In this document: positions 1 to 12,200 of the stretch, one piece after another
Position numbering within the stretch: the first letter of the stretch is position 1
Layout: every line of letters begins with the position of its first letter
DNA from: Mangifera indica
Taxonomy: Eukaryota > Streptophyta > Magnoliopsida > Sapindales > Anacardiaceae
DNA: 64,000 nt
Direction: 5' to 3'
Assembly: GCF_011075055.1 (NCBI RefSeq)
Contig: NC_058137.1
Location: 19,391,463 to 19,455,462 of the forward strand
The notes under the pieces: model-generated
Told to the model about the DNA's origin: nothing
What the model saw: only the letters and a program-made list of their open reading frames with translations
Databases searched by the model: none
Translations under genes and position numbers: made by a program

Positions 1-2100
1 TCAATCATATGATAACACATCATTTATATATCTAATTATATATTCAAAACTGTGTATATACAGTATTAGCATAACAACAACAAATATGTTCCAAGGTTAA
101 AAAGGGCTTTTTGTTGGCACTTTGATTGTATTTAAGCGGCATATGTTAACAATTTTAAATTAATGTTTAAATTGAATATTTAAACTAATGAATGTTGGTG
201 CTTAAAAAATACATGACCATTCATCCGATGTCACGCCAACAAAGCAGCAAACTAGATAGCTTACCACCACCCCCATTTGCATTTAATTCTCCAAGAAAGA
301 GAGCGCCCACCCCACAACTCCTTAAAGTCAGACAAATCTTCACCATAACTTACCAACTTATCTCATGCAATCTTATTAATTCGTGCATCGTCATCGGAAT
401 CACAACTCCTGAGAAAAGGCATCTCCATTTAGCCTTAGCCACATAATCCCTCCCCTGGTTTCTTCTCTTCAAAAGCTGTTACCAACCCATTCCATGGAGA
501 AAGATAATTTTATTTTATTGATTTCGAGGTGGTCTCGTTTGAATGAATCGTGTGTAACTTTGATGTTTTTGCCTTGAAGCTTACCATCGGTATCAGTATT
601 GCCACAAAAAGAGAATGAAATTTCAGATTTAGATTCTTATTCTTATTCACTAGTGTGGTGCAAACCAGTCAAAATTGCATTTTATATCTAACAGGAAGAC
701 CCTTCAATTATAATATTGAAAAAGTAATTGTTGATACCTTCAAATATTATTCTGAGAAATAGATGCTTGAACGTTAGATTTTTCCAAGAAAAGTAAGTCG
801 TCTAAAATAGACCAAATGTGACTTTGTACAGTTTTGCTTAGAATTGAAACTTGGAATAAAGGTAAATGGTGGAAGCTTGTGACGTTGCTGCCATTAAAAA
901 TATATACTGATAAAATCAAGCCAATGAAAGTGGATGGTGACATGGAGGCGACGACAGAAGAAAGAAGAAAGAAGAAAGTAGAAGATGGGCTAAGGGTTAT
1001 CTTCCCCTGCAATTTTGATTCAGATACATCCACAAATATATTTAATGTTATTCTTGATTTCAGTTTGTGCATAATTATTGTATAAATAATTAAAAAAATA
1101 AGACAAAAAAGTCTTATAATTTAGCGTTTAAAATAATATATCAATAATATAGGTTATTAATAAAATAACCACATTTTGAACAGTTTAATAACCAATTTTT
1201 TAAGGGTTAACCATTATAATCAAATAAATTAAATTACTTTCTAAGAAAAATTCTAAAATCTCTTAACCCTTAACTGCTAATTTTTTTATATTCAAGAGTT
1301 GGCATCCAAAATCTCACACAAAAATACAAATTCAAACAAAGAATTAACTCCAAGTATTAAGATTATTATATGCTTTTTTTTTTTTTTTTTTGGCTTCTTA
1401 CTGAGGTGAAATGCTGTATTTTAAGAAAAATGGTAAGATTGCAGGATTTTCATGACTTTTAAGCATTTCCCAAAAGTCTAACGTAAATGAAAATGCTAAA
1501 CTTCAATTTGGGGGAATAAATGCAAGTTTTTAAACTATAAGGGTTTAGGTAATTTTTAATAGCTTTTTCAACGGTGTAGCATAAATATAGAAGCTGCAAA
1601 TGTTTCCAAAAGTTTAGCTTTCTCCCTAAATGTATACTGGAACTTTGAACTTTAATTGGAAGGGCACGTGTTAGATTTTAAAATATAAGGGAATTTAGGA
1701 AAATTTAACTAATGTTTTTTAGGGGGTGTATATGGAGCATATCTTTGTACTAGAATGTTAAACATCAAATGGAGAGGGGGGGGGGGTAATTGTGAGAATT
1801 TAAAGCTAGCAAAGTTTTAGTGAGCTTTTAAAAGAGGTAAGATTTGGAAATTGGGGGTGTATACATTTTTGTAAATTTAGCATTTTCTATAAGCAATAAC
1901 ATGAAATTTTAGGAATGAAAACATAATTTCACAAATTTATTAAATTATATTTATTTATTTAAAATAAATCACATTATCATTATATGATCGATCAAAATGT
2001 TAAATATTATTGTATTTGTTAGATATAAAGGGTAATAGAAAAGATAAGAAAATATTGATCTCTCTATATGCGTATCTTTGAGAACATTAAAAAACTGTAA
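1..2100. other. AT-rich intergenic DNA, no gene recognised
   Basis: Only short open frames without recognisable domains occur here. There are long A/T runs, for example a T tract near 1374-1391, and a G run near 1778-1787. Codon usage and composition look non-coding on both strands. I see no tRNA, transposon protein or clear terminal repeats. Confidence 0.6.
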
Positions 2101-3100
2101 AGATGTATTCACTTAAAAATTAACTAAAAACCCTTTAAATACTTTCATTCAATGCAACAAAAATTAAATATTAAATAAGAGTATAAACAACTTACATAAA
2201 AGCATGTGAAAGGTGTCATAATATAAATATAAAATCCATCACTAATCATTTGTACATATTTAAAATATACATAATTGCATAATACATTATCATAGTTTGA
2301 ATATTGAATAACATGAAACATAATCAATATGAACAAAAATTGAACTAGAAATAACATGTCCCTCCTTATGCAAACTCAATTGGCTGATTCACTCTCCTCG
2401 TGCAACCCCGCTAACTCATCTCCTACCTACAAAATAAACATAAAGAAATGTATGAGTGTGAAAACATGCAATAGTATGTAACCGATTGGGCATCACAACA
2501 TGCATATAACTTATGTTCATATTTAGTGTTCTATATCTTAAAAATTGTGTAACTCTAACACTTAGAAATCGTCATTAGAATTTCCTATGCATTCTTTCTT
2601 TCAAATTCATTTCTAATCAGCTATTTTTCGATATCCTAGATGTTTATTCTTGAATGACCTTGACATCTTAGATGATTAGTCCTTGAACAACTATGGTATC
2701 ACACAACTACCCATTCTCATATTTTCAAAATCCCAAATGTTTCATGAAAGCATGACATTTCTACTTTTGATATTTTAGATGTATCATTCTCATTCACTTC
2801 TTTTAAGTGCACAAAGCACATATCGATCAGACTTAGGCTACACAAGCATTGATACCTTGGTCACGCGAAGAAACATTGATGTATCTTTCTTTCCATGCAT
2901 GTAATTCATAAGTGGACTACCAATAAGCTATTCGACGATGGTCCTTATGGTAGATGCGTTCATGAAACATCTTACTGACCATGTAAGGAATCATTGGTGC
3001 TATTCTCCTTTTTACATACATAATTAATAAGTGAACTATTCAAGTGACACCCCTAATGCTCTCATATGAGCATGTACGAAACATCTTATAGGTATCTAGG
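2100..3100 (-). repeat. possible degenerate Ty3-type LTR fragment
   Basis: Read on the - strand, 2340-2490 has a layout seen in many Ty3/gypsy LTRs: a C/T-rich stretch ending in TTTTGTAG followed by a GC-richer block (GGTAGGAGATGAGTTAGCGG). Next to it, 2880-3095 holds two diverged copies of a roughly 120-bp unit, shown by ATAAGTGGACTA / ATAAGTGAACTA near 2910 and 3030 and by GAAACATCTTA near 2965 and 3078. I found no complete ends, target duplication or coding remains, so this call rests on resemblance only. Confidence 0.25.
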
Positions 3101-4250
3101 GCTAGATTTGAATCAAACTTAAGTTTGGCTCGAACAAGCCTGAAACAAGCCCTATATTAGTGAGCTTGAGATATTAGTTGAGAGACTCAGACGGCTCACG
3201 AGCTGGTTGAGCTCACCCAAGCAATGTTGTTGTTTTAACTTTTAGTCAAAAGTCAAACTCTATTTCCCTTTTAACTCTTAGTTAAAATTTTTAGTCAAAA
3301 GTAAAAACGCTTTCAAGTTTCACCCTTTCAGTCTCTCACGCACACATTTTTTGGCCTTTTGTAATTCTCTTCATGTTTCAGCTTTTCAAAAACCTCATCG
3401 CTTTGCGTATTTGTCAATGATGTCAGTATCCAATCGACTCCACCTAGCTTTTGAGGTCAAACACTTTGTTTGTTCCACTTCAGTGATGAATCATTTTTGC
3501 TTTCAGCTCTATAGCACTTCTATTTGTCTAACATTTGCATTTGACGACAACGAGTTCAACAACAATGACACAAGGACATATAAGGTTTGTTTTTTGTTAT
3601 TTGTTTACTTGAAGTTGTTAATTATTTGCCCAAATTAGAAACCCTAATTTTGCAATTAAGGTTTCTAATTTTGGGGTTTTGCCTTATTTAGTTTTATGTG
3701 TTTACTGGTATTTAATGCTATAGCCAAAGTTTTCAAAAGATTTTTTGAAGTTTTTTCTAATTTTAAGAAATTAAATTATGCTTTGTGGAATAGTTGTTTT
3801 GCCTCTAACCTTTTAACTTATGAAATACTTTTTTTTTTTTCCAAATTTTCTATAACCACCCAACCAACCACTTAGAAATGTAGAAAATGGTTGGCTGATC
3901 GACTAACCACTTAGAAATGCAGAAAGTGGTTGGCTAGCCGACATAACACCCAAACAACCACTTAAAAATGCAGTAACTTGGCTATAATTATATAGTGAAA
4001 AATAATTGGTTTGATTTGTATAGGCGAGATAACAAATAACTAAAATAATTAATTACCCTTTAAAATTGATTAGATCTTAAACAAAAATTTTGATCAAATC
4101 AATGTAGACATTTTTATACTTTTATATCCCAACAACATTTACAACTACACTCATAAAAAGTATCAAAAATGCATGAAAATCAACACTAAGAACTTTGAAC
4201 CTTAACTTTATGAAAAGAAAATCTAACTAGACATGTATTTAAACCATGAT
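3100..4250. other. intergenic DNA with short degenerate repeats
   Basis: A block near 3104-3160 (GGGCTAGATTTGAATC, then GGCTCGAACAAGCC) resembles a decayed, AT-richer version of the GC-rich MITE found elsewhere in the window. At 3862-3975 the phrase ACCACTTA(G/A)AAATG recurs three times, each followed by a TGGTTGGCT-like block in the first two copies. A 95-codon open frame at 3351-3638 has no recognisable domain and is probably chance. About 4030-4250 is the left half of a segment duplicated at 10.69-11.0 kb. Confidence 0.4.
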
Positions 4251-4260
4251 TTAAGAATAA

Positions 4261-5236
4261 GGGAAAAGAACTATTTCCTACCCAAAATTTAGCCCAATTT
4301 CAAAGTCACACCTCCGAGAGATGAAAAACTCAAACTTCCACCCATAGTCAAACTGCCATCCAAATATTCAGTTATAGACAAAGGAAAAATCATTATTTTA
4401 TCTATAAACTTTAAAACTTCAAAATTTTATCATTTCCTCTCTCCAGGTTTTAAAAGCTAACACTTTAACCTATCTTCAAAGTTTGAAAAGTTTATATTTC
4501 ATCCCTAGGGTTTGCTTCCTTCTCCGACCACCACTGACGGCCAACGCTTTCTATCGATCTCCCTTCTCTGGCTACAAATGATGACGAAGGATAAACCTTC
4601 ATCACCCAAATCTGGATAACGATGAAGTGTCATCCAGATTTGAAGAAACAGACGAAGGATGACGCTTTGTGGTCATTCGTCGTCTCGTCTAGATGATGCG
4701 ACGAGCAACGAAGGGCGATGAAATGTTATCCTTTGTCAGCTAGGTTGTGCGACAAAGACACTATACGATAAAAAGATCTTCATCTTTTCGTCACACCTCT
4801 CTTCGTTGCACTGTACGACGAAGAGATCTTCATCTCTTCGTCGCATCGTGCGACGAGGAGATAGAGATCTCTTCGTCGCACCACTGTCATCGCACCAAGA
4901 AAATGAGGAGGTCGGAGACGATGTCAGAAGATGAAGTTGAAGAATAGGGGGTGAAAATGCTATTTTTTAAAGTTATGAAAGGCAACTGAGTTTTAAAAAA
5001 TATGGAAACCCTAGTTTAGGGGGTGAAAGTATTAGTTTTCAAAGTTTAAAAACTTTAGGTAAAGATAATAAACTTTATAACTTTTAATATAAATAGTAAA
5101 ATAACTATTTTGCTCCTCCCTTTAATAGAAAAAATTAACAGAAGTTTGGTCATAGGTGGGAGTTTGAGTTTTTCATGTTCCACGGGTGTGACTTTGAGAT
5201 TGAGCTAAAATTTGAGTAGGAAATAGTCCTTTTCCC
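4261..5236. mobile_element. Mutator-type foldback MITE (976 bp) with 9-bp target duplication
   Basis: The ends are inverted copies: GGGAAAAGAACTATTTCCTA on the left and the reverse complement of AGGAAATAGTCCTTTTCCC on the right. The complementarity continues well over 100 bp inward. The element is bracketed by the identical 9-mer TAAGAATAA at 4252-4260 and 5237-5245; a 9-bp duplication is typical of Mutator-like elements. No transposase is encoded. The centre (about 4520-4920) contains GACGAAGGATGA- and CTTCGTCGCA-type inverted motifs that can form a further hairpin. A natural empty site near 10895-10903 supports these limits. Confidence 0.85.
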
Positions 5237-5245
5237 TAAGAATAA

Positions 5246-7006
5246 ATTGGTAAAATGTAACATAAAAATTATAATAATTTTGTTTCCTAATCTATAGATA
5301 AAAAACCACGTGAAACACAATGAATGAACACCAAGTGATGAAAAGTTGTGATGAATAATGAGGAAATGCGATACCGAGGTGAATACAATCGAGTTTGACC
5401 GCCTTAAAGGGAAGTAATGGGTTCATAGCATGAGTTATTACTTGTACAATGGATAGGATTATGGATCATCTGGTAGAAAGTGTATTGTTATTATCATTAT
5501 TGATAGAGATGAGAGATAGTCATGTGAAAAGCTTGTGGCTAGTTGTTGGCTAATGGGAAGGGACTTGAGTTCCTAATATTGTTGCTAGGTTAGCATTGTC
5601 CATTCATTGCATCAAGGTAAGTGTTGATGACATTGGTTAAACCTTTAATAAAATTATTCAGCTATGCTTCCACATCAGACACTACTGGTTGTACTCAAAC
5701 AATTAATGCAAATTGTTTTATATAAACAAGTGCAGGTTATTGTGTAAGAAGAACACCTTGATTGACTTCAATAGTCTGATCGCTTGGGTATTTTTTGAGC
5801 TTACATTTATTATGTAAGGAGTCATAGGAGAGTGTTTTGAATGAGACTGAAAAAAGATAAGTATTTATTGAAAAATTAAGAAGAACTTTTTGAAAACCTT
5901 TTTTCTAGCACTAAATTTTTTATGATAAAAATTCATCAACAAAAATAACATTAAATTAGAGGGGAAATTCCATGCAAACAGTGAGGAATAAAGTTTTTAA
6001 AGTGGTTCAACTTATTGCTTGTAAGTTTACGCCCATGGTTATATTATTAACCTTTCTAGAAGTAATTTGATATAATAATAGTATGAGAATACTAATGGCC
6101 ATCCATATGCCTATGCACAATAATACTATTTATATAATAAGAGGGAAATACTATTGAGTAATTACACAATTAAAAGTACATATACCCATACTTTAGTGCA
6201 TTAAATCTAAATGTTTAAAGTCATTTGTTGGTCATGCTTATCCCTTTAAATATAGGAGAAGAGGAAATATTATTGAGCAAACTGTGAAAACTGTTGAAAT
6301 TATTAGACTTATCATTCACATTACTTTTAGATAGATGGATTTCTGATCATATTTAGGTCAACCTACATATAGATGACATGTTTAGTCGCTAGATACTGCT
6401 TGCATAACTAATCACAACATGAATATAACTCATGTGAAATCTAACCACACAACACTTGGTTTTTTGTCATCTCAAGGTATATTTTTGTTTTTTTTTTAAT
6501 ATTAAAGGTTCGTTTCTTCTTGTGAAGGAATACATCTTCTTGCAGATGAAATGCTTATACAACTTTTTAGTTTTGGTTGATGTAATTTCTTTCATCGGTT
6601 GACATATGCAATTTTAAACCTTGTGCAAGATAGGCTAAGGTACCAAGGGTTAATATATGAAAAGGATTTTTGCATGTCTAATATTGCATGATATAAATAT
6701 GAATAAATTAAATAAAAGAAAATAAAGAAGAAATAAGACATATGATTTTTAACATGGTTTGATTGTTTATTGGAGTGCCTCCGTTCATGGAATAGCAGTT
6801 AACTCATATATATATATAAATCTTGTGTGGAAAATAGTCCTTTGACCTTTGTTTTGTATATACATACATGTTATGCCACAAATTTTGAAAACGGCGCATT
6901 CCCTCTTTAAGAATATGCTAAATAAGGACTAAGCTACCATAGAAAATCTTCTGTATTTTTTTTTTTTTAGTGGCATAATATGTATATATACACAAAAAGA
7001 AAAAAG
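5246..7006. other. intergenic DNA, no gene recognised
   Basis: AT-rich sequence without a convincing reading frame. 5237-5350 is the right half of the segment duplicated at 10.9-11.0 kb. 6413-6455 resembles 2495-2530 (CATCACAACATGCATATAACT-like), suggesting shared old repeat material. Short TA runs occur near 6800. Nothing else could be assigned. Confidence 0.5.
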
Positions 7007-7090
7007 GCCAAAGGACTATTTCCCATCTAAGTTTTAGCCTATTCTTAAAAATTCATGGTGTTTTAAAAATTCAAACACTCACTTATATGC

Positions 7091-9841
7091 TAACTTCTAT
7101 CAAAGGTAAGAGTAAAATCATTTTTTTATTACAAACCTTAAAAATTTATACTATTCTCCCTTTAGTTTAGAAAACTCATAATTTTTTCTATTATTAAACT
7201 TTGAAAAGTTCACTTTTCCATTCCCATTTTTAGGGTTTCATCTTCGATGGCTACTAGTCGATCTTCTCCAACGAAGGACAACAATGTTTGATGAAGTGTC
7301 GTATAGATTTGAATGATTTGGACACTTCATCTAACATCGTTGTCCTTCATTGAAGAAGATCAACAAATGACCCTAGGGGGAAATCGACAATCATTTTTTG
7401 TTCTTCATCGAAAAAGATCGATCAATGGTCAACAAAGATGAAACCCTAGAAATTGGGAGAAAATAACTCATAGTAATAAAAGTTAACTTCTATTAGAGGT
7501 AAGAGTAAAATCATTATTTTATTACAAACCTTAAAAATTTATACTATTCTCCCTTTAGTTTAGAAAATTCATAATTTTTTCTATTATTAAACTTTGAAAA
7601 GTTCACTTTTCCATTCCCATTTTTAGGGTTTCATCTTCGATGGCTACTAGTCGATCTTCTCCAATGAAGGACAACAATGTTTGATGAAGTGTCGTACAGA
7701 TTTGAATGATTTGGACGCTTCATCTAACATCGTTGTCCTTCGTCGAAGAAGATCAACAAATGACCCTAGGGGGAAATCGACAATCATCCTTCGTTCTTCA
7801 TCGAAAAAGATCGATCAATGGTTAACAAAGATGAAACCCTAGAAATTGGGAGAAAATAACTCATAGTAATAAAAGTTAACTTCTATTAGAGGTAAGAGTA
7901 AAATCATTATTTTATTACAAACCTTAAAAATTTATACTATTCTCCATTTAGTTTAGAAAACTCATAATTTTTTCTATTATTAAACTTTGAAAAGTTCACT
8001 TTTACATTCCCATTTTTAGGGTTTCATCTTCGATGGCTACTAGTCGATCTTCTCCAACGAAGGACAACAATGTTTGATGAAGTGTCGTACAAATTTGAAT
8101 GATTTGGACACTTCATCTAACATCGTTGTCCTTCATCGAAGAAGATCAACAAATGACCCTAGGGGAAAATCGATAATCATCCTTCGTTCTTCATCGAAAA
8201 AGATCGATCAATGGTCAACAGAGATGAAACCCTAGAAATTGGGAGAAAATAACTCATAGTAATAAAAGTTAACTTCTATTAGAGGTAAGAGTAAAATCAT
8301 TATTTTATTACAAACCTTAAAAATTTATACTATTCTCCCTTTAGTTTAGGAAATTCATAATTTTTTCTATTATTAAACTTTGAAAAGTTCACTTTTCCAT
8401 TCCCATTTTTAGGGTTTCATCTTCGATGGCTACTAGTCGATCTTCTCCAACGAAGGACAACAATGTTTGATAAAGTGTCGTACAAATTTGAATGATTTGG
8501 ACGCTTCATCTAACATCATTGTCCTTCGTCGAAGAAGATCAACAAATGACCCTAGGGGAAAATCGACAATCATCCTTCGTTCTTCATCGAAAAAGATCGA
8601 TCAATGGTCAACAAAGATGAAACCCTAGAAATTGGAAGAAAATAACTCATAGTAATAAAAGTTAACTTCTATTAGAGGTAAGAGTAAAATCATTATTTTA
8701 TTACAAACCTTAAAAATTTATACTATTCTCCATTTAGTTTAGAAAACTCATAATTTTTTCTATTATTAAACTTTGAAAAGTTCACTTTTACATTCCCATT
8801 TTTAGGGTTTCATCTTCGATGGCTACTAGTCGATCTTCTCCAACGAAGGACAACAATGTTTGATGAAGTGTCGTACAAATTTGAATGATTTGGACACTTC
8901 ATCTAACATCGTTGTCCTTCATCGAAGAAGATCAACAAATGACCCTAGGGGAAAATCGATAATCATCCTTCGTTCTTCATCGAAAAAGATCGATCAATGG
9001 TCAACAGAGATGAAACCCTAGAAATTGGGAGAAAATAACTCATAGTAATAAAAGTTAACTTCTATTAGAGGTAAGAGTAAAATCATTATTTTATTACAAA
9101 CCTTAAAAATTTATACTATTCTCCCTTTAGTTTAGGAAATTCATAATTTTTTCTATTATTAAACTTTGAAAAGTTCACTTTTCCATTCCCATTTTTAGGG
9201 TTTCATCTTCGATGGCTACTAGTCGATCTTCTCCAACGAAGGACAACAATGTTTGATAAAGTGTCGTACAGATTTGAATGATTTGGACGCTTCATCTAAC
9301 ATCGTTGTCCTTCGTCGAAGAAGATCAACAAATGACCCTAGGGGAAAATCGACAATCATCCTTCGTTCTTCATCGAAAAAGATCGATCAATGGTCAACAG
9401 AGATGAAACCCTAGAAATTGGGAGAAAATAACTCATAGTAATAAAAGTTAACTTCTATTAGAGGTAAGAGTAAAATCATTATTTTATTACAAACCTTAAA
9501 AATTTATACTATTCTCCCTTTAGTTTAGAAAACTCATAATTTTTTCTATTATTAAACTTTGAAAAGTTCACTTTTCCATTCCCATTTTTAAGGTTTCATC
9601 TTCGATGGCTACTAGTCGATCTTCTCCAACGAAGGACAACAATGTTTGATGAAGTGTCGTATAGATTTGAATGATTTGGACGCTTCATCTAACATCATTG
9701 TCCTTCGTCGAAGAAGATCAACAAATGACCCTAGGGGAAATCGACAATCATCCTTCGTTCTTCATCGGAAAAGATCGATCAATGGTCAACAAAGATAGGG
9801 CTGGATTCGAGCTGAGCCGAGCTCGGCTCGCAGCCAGCTCG
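7091..9841. repeat. seven-copy 393-bp tandem array with dimeric higher-order pattern
   Basis: The marker TCTTCGATGGCTACTAGTCG starts at 7241, 7634, 8027, 8420, 8813, 9206 and 9599, a constant spacing of 393 bp. Unit starts are 7091, 7484, 7877, 8270, 8663, 9056 and 9449; the seventh is interrupted by the GC-rich MITE at 9796. Each unit contains an inverted pair, AACGAAGGACAACAATGTTT against ACATCGTTGTCCTTCGT, so it can fold. Units 3 and 5 share one set of variants (CTCCATTTAG, TTTTACATTCC, GATAATCATCC), and units 4 and 6 share another (CTCCCTTTAGTTTAGGAAAT, TTTGATAAAG). The later growth was therefore by a 786-bp dimer. Confidence 0.9.
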
Positions 9842-10138
9842 GGCTCGGCTCGGTTTATTTATGGTCGGCTCGAGTTCGGCTCGAGCTCGACTCGAGCTGA
9901 ACTCAGCTCGTCTCGAGTTCGGCTCGACTCATTTTTCATATCAAAATGACATCGTTTTGTATATATATATGGATTAAAACGACGTCGTTTTGTATAAAAA
10001 ATTTAAAAAAAAAATCTATCGAGTCAATCCGAGCTAGTTCGAGCTGGGCTCGAGCTCGATCGAGCCGAGCAGAGTCCGACTCATTTCGGGCTCGAACCGA
10101 GCCGAGCCGAGCTCGAGCTCGGCTCGAGTCCAGCCTTA
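9796..10138. mobile_element. GC-rich hAT-like MITE, copy 1
   Basis: A 343-bp element with ends TAGGGCTGGATTCGAGC and the reverse complement of GCTCGAGTCCAGCCTTA. The near-identical 8-mers AACAAAGA (9788-9795) and AACAGAGA (10139-10146) flank it, the size expected for hAT transposition. Comparison with other units of the 393-bp array shows the uninterrupted sequence, so the insertion is directly visible. The arms are dense in GAGCTCG/GCTCGGCTCG words, in sharp contrast to the AT-rich surroundings. The centre carries AAACGACGTCGTTTTG and a decayed second copy of that palindrome. The open frames through it are artefacts of the repeat. Confidence 0.85.
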
Positions 10139-10440
10139 AACAGAGATGAAACCCTAGAAATTGGGAGAAAATAAATTTTGTAAAGTTTAATCATAAGAAA
10201 AAATTGTAAGTTTTCTAAACTAAAAGAAGGAAATGATATAAATTTTAAGAGTTTTAGGGGTAAGTGATAAAATGACGATTTTACCCTTATTTCTAATAAA
10301 AGTTAACTCATAGGTAAATGTTTTGGTTTTTGAAACGCCAAGGATTTTTAAAAATAGACTAAAACTTGAGTGGAAAATAGTCCTTTGGCAAAAAATAATA
10401 ATAATTATAATAATGATATACATATATAAATACTATAAAC

Positions 10441-10454
10441 AGTATGTGTGTGTA

Positions 10455-10526
<72 letters not shown>

Positions 10527-10530
10527 TATT
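10441..10530. repeat. (TG)n/(TA)n microsatellite
   Basis: Alternating TG steps pass into a run of about 45 bp of TA, then ACACATATATA. It lies about 50 bp beyond the right end of the expanded foldback element. It probably varies in length between individuals. Confidence 0.95.
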
Positions 10531-10689
10531 GCTAAATGTTGAATGATTCTTAAAATAAATGATTCTACAAAAAAATTATCTTATCAAAGATTTTACAAAG
10601 TACTTGTATAAAAATATACAATATCATGTGTCATAGTTTTAAGTTACAATGGGGTTAAATGTAATTTTATACACATTAAGTAACAAATA

Positions 10690-11010
10690 GTGAAGTGTTT
10701 CAGATCACTTAAATTTATTCGGATTTTAAAAGAATTGATCAAATTAACGTGAACATTTCTATTCTTTTTTATCGCTACACATTTCAACTATATTCACCAA
10801 ACAAAAAGTTTCAAAAATCCATAAAAATCAACCCTCAAAACTCTTTAACTTTAAGAAAAAAAAATCTAACTACACATGTATTTAAACCATAATTTAGGAA
10901 TAAACTGGTACAAAACAGTAACAATTAGCTTTTACTTTTCTAATTTGTGGATAAAAAAACATGTGAAACACAATGAATGAATACCAACGATGAAAAGAAA
11001 TGTGACAAAG
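10690..11010. repeat. paralogous segment: natural empty site for the 4.26-kb MITE
   Basis: This segment matches the two flanks of the MITE at 4261-5236, including ACATGTATTTAAACCAT, AACACAATGAATGAA and GATGAAAAG. It lacks the MITE: TTTAGGAATAAACTGGTA stands where the other copy has the 9-bp duplication and insert. The match runs for about 300 bp with scattered substitutions. Confidence 0.75.
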
Positions 11011-11540
11011 TATAAATGTTGGATAAACCAGATTTAAACCAAAGATTAAATCGGAGATGGCCAGATTAATTTTTGCAAACTGTGAAGAATGACTGAAATT
11101 TGATTTTGTATATAGAATAATTTTGTTAAACTTTATATGGGAATAAAAGTATCAAAATGGTAGTTTTGGTATAAAAATCTTTTTTTTTATTCGAATTAAT
11201 TTCCTTTTTAAGGGCGTGACAAATTACATTTTTTTAAATATGGGAATAAATTACATTGATTCCCATATTTAAAATGTCTGTATTGCTCAGAGGGCCCTCA
11301 TCTCAATTATTTCACTTGCGGCGACCCGACGCCGAATTACTATTCCATCCTCAACTTTCGACGTGGCATGGGAACTCGCAAACGTCTCACGGAAATTTCG
11401 GAACTGAAAATATGGATTTAAATTTGATTAATTCTCTACCAGGCAACATACGGTATGGTCGTGACTTAAGAATTGTTTTCACGAGGGTACTTACTTAGTG
11501 GAAGTGGAACATTACTCGCCAAAGAAGAGTCTTTTTCATC
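11010..11540. other. distal upstream region of PCK with a perfect 15-bp inverted repeat
   Basis: 11233-11247 (TTTAAATATGGGAAT) and 11259-11273 are perfect inverted copies separated by 11 bases. The adjoining 11275-11460 is noticeably richer in G+C than its surroundings (CGGCGACCCGACGCCG) and carries an 80-codon frame of unknown nature (11256-11498). I cannot assign a function. It could be a remnant of a gene or a conserved non-coding element. Confidence 0.4.
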
Positions 11541-12200
11541 TAAATGCTAATGTTAATGACAAATATATATTTATAAAATTTTAAAATTTTAAATATATAT
11601 TTATAAATTAATTATAATTAAATTTTTTATTAAAAATAAAAATAAAATCGTTATTTTATTACTAAATTTTAAAATTTTAAAAATTTATATCATTTTTATC
11701 TTTTAATTTAAAAAATTAATAATTTCAGTAAGAATTAAGTTTTGAAAAAAAATTAGTTTTTTCTCCAAGGATTTCAAAATCTTTCTTTGATTTTCTGACA
11801 ACTGACTCTGATTGAATCATCTTCTTTTTTCACTATCGACGATGGACTATAATACTTTACCAACACAATCTATTAGTGATGAAAATAGTTGGGACGATGA
11901 AGACTTCTAATGAATGACAAATCTTTCGTCCTCTAAAAAACAAATTGTCTTGACTATAATAAAGACAAGCTCTTCATTGTGTATTTATCTTTTTATTAAA
12001 ATTTGAATAAAAAATAATCTTTTAAATAACATTATTTGGGTAATTTATTTTTATTATTAATATTATTATTTTGATTTATCAATAATAAAAAATTTTGATG
12101 ATGATATAATAGATAATAAAATGAGTAATATATTAACTTAAACCTAACATTCTCTTTTGACACTCATGATAGCTCTTGGGGTTGCTTTGTAATTTTAACA
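11540..12200. repeat. decayed relic resembling one arm of the foldback MITE family
   Basis: The order of blocks (AAAATCGTTATTTTATTACTAAA, a TTTTAATTTAAAAAATTAATAATTT-like block, AAGTTTTGAAAA, CCAAGGATTTCAAAATC, then a CGACGATGGACTA centre) follows the arm-to-centre order of the elements at 4261, 7007 and 36845. Similarity is weak and I see no matching right arm, so treat this as a truncated, old member. Confidence 0.35.

Larger units (their letters stand above)
7007..10389. mobile_element. large foldback MITE of the same family, expanded by an internal tandem array
   Basis: The left end GCCAAAGGACTATTTCCCAT pairs with the right end (reverse complement GCCAAAGGACTATTTTCCA). The pairing continues through CTAAGTTTTAGCCTATT / CTCAAGTTTTAGTCTATT and beyond. 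The right arm (10174-10389) is the mirror of the left arm, including TTTAGTTTAGAAAACT. Between the arms lie seven 393-bp units and a nested GC-rich MITE. The flanks are poly-A, so the target duplication cannot be read. No transposase is encoded. Without the extra units it would be roughly 0.6-0.7 kb, similar to its relatives at 36.8 and 62.6 kb. Confidence 0.75.

Noticed and set aside
3351..3638. 95-codon frame as a small gene
   Set aside because: No recognisable domain, no splice-consistent extension, and composition like the surrounding spacer.
7091..9841. Regular repeat array considered as a CRISPR array
   Set aside because: The period is 393 bp with whole units repeated and no unique spacers, the genome is a plant, and there are no cas genes. 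It is a tandem duplication inside a MITE.
9671..10149. Ser/Arg-rich open frames
   Set aside because: They are translations of the GAGCTCG-rich MITE arms, appear again in the other copy on the opposite strand, and have no start context or domain.
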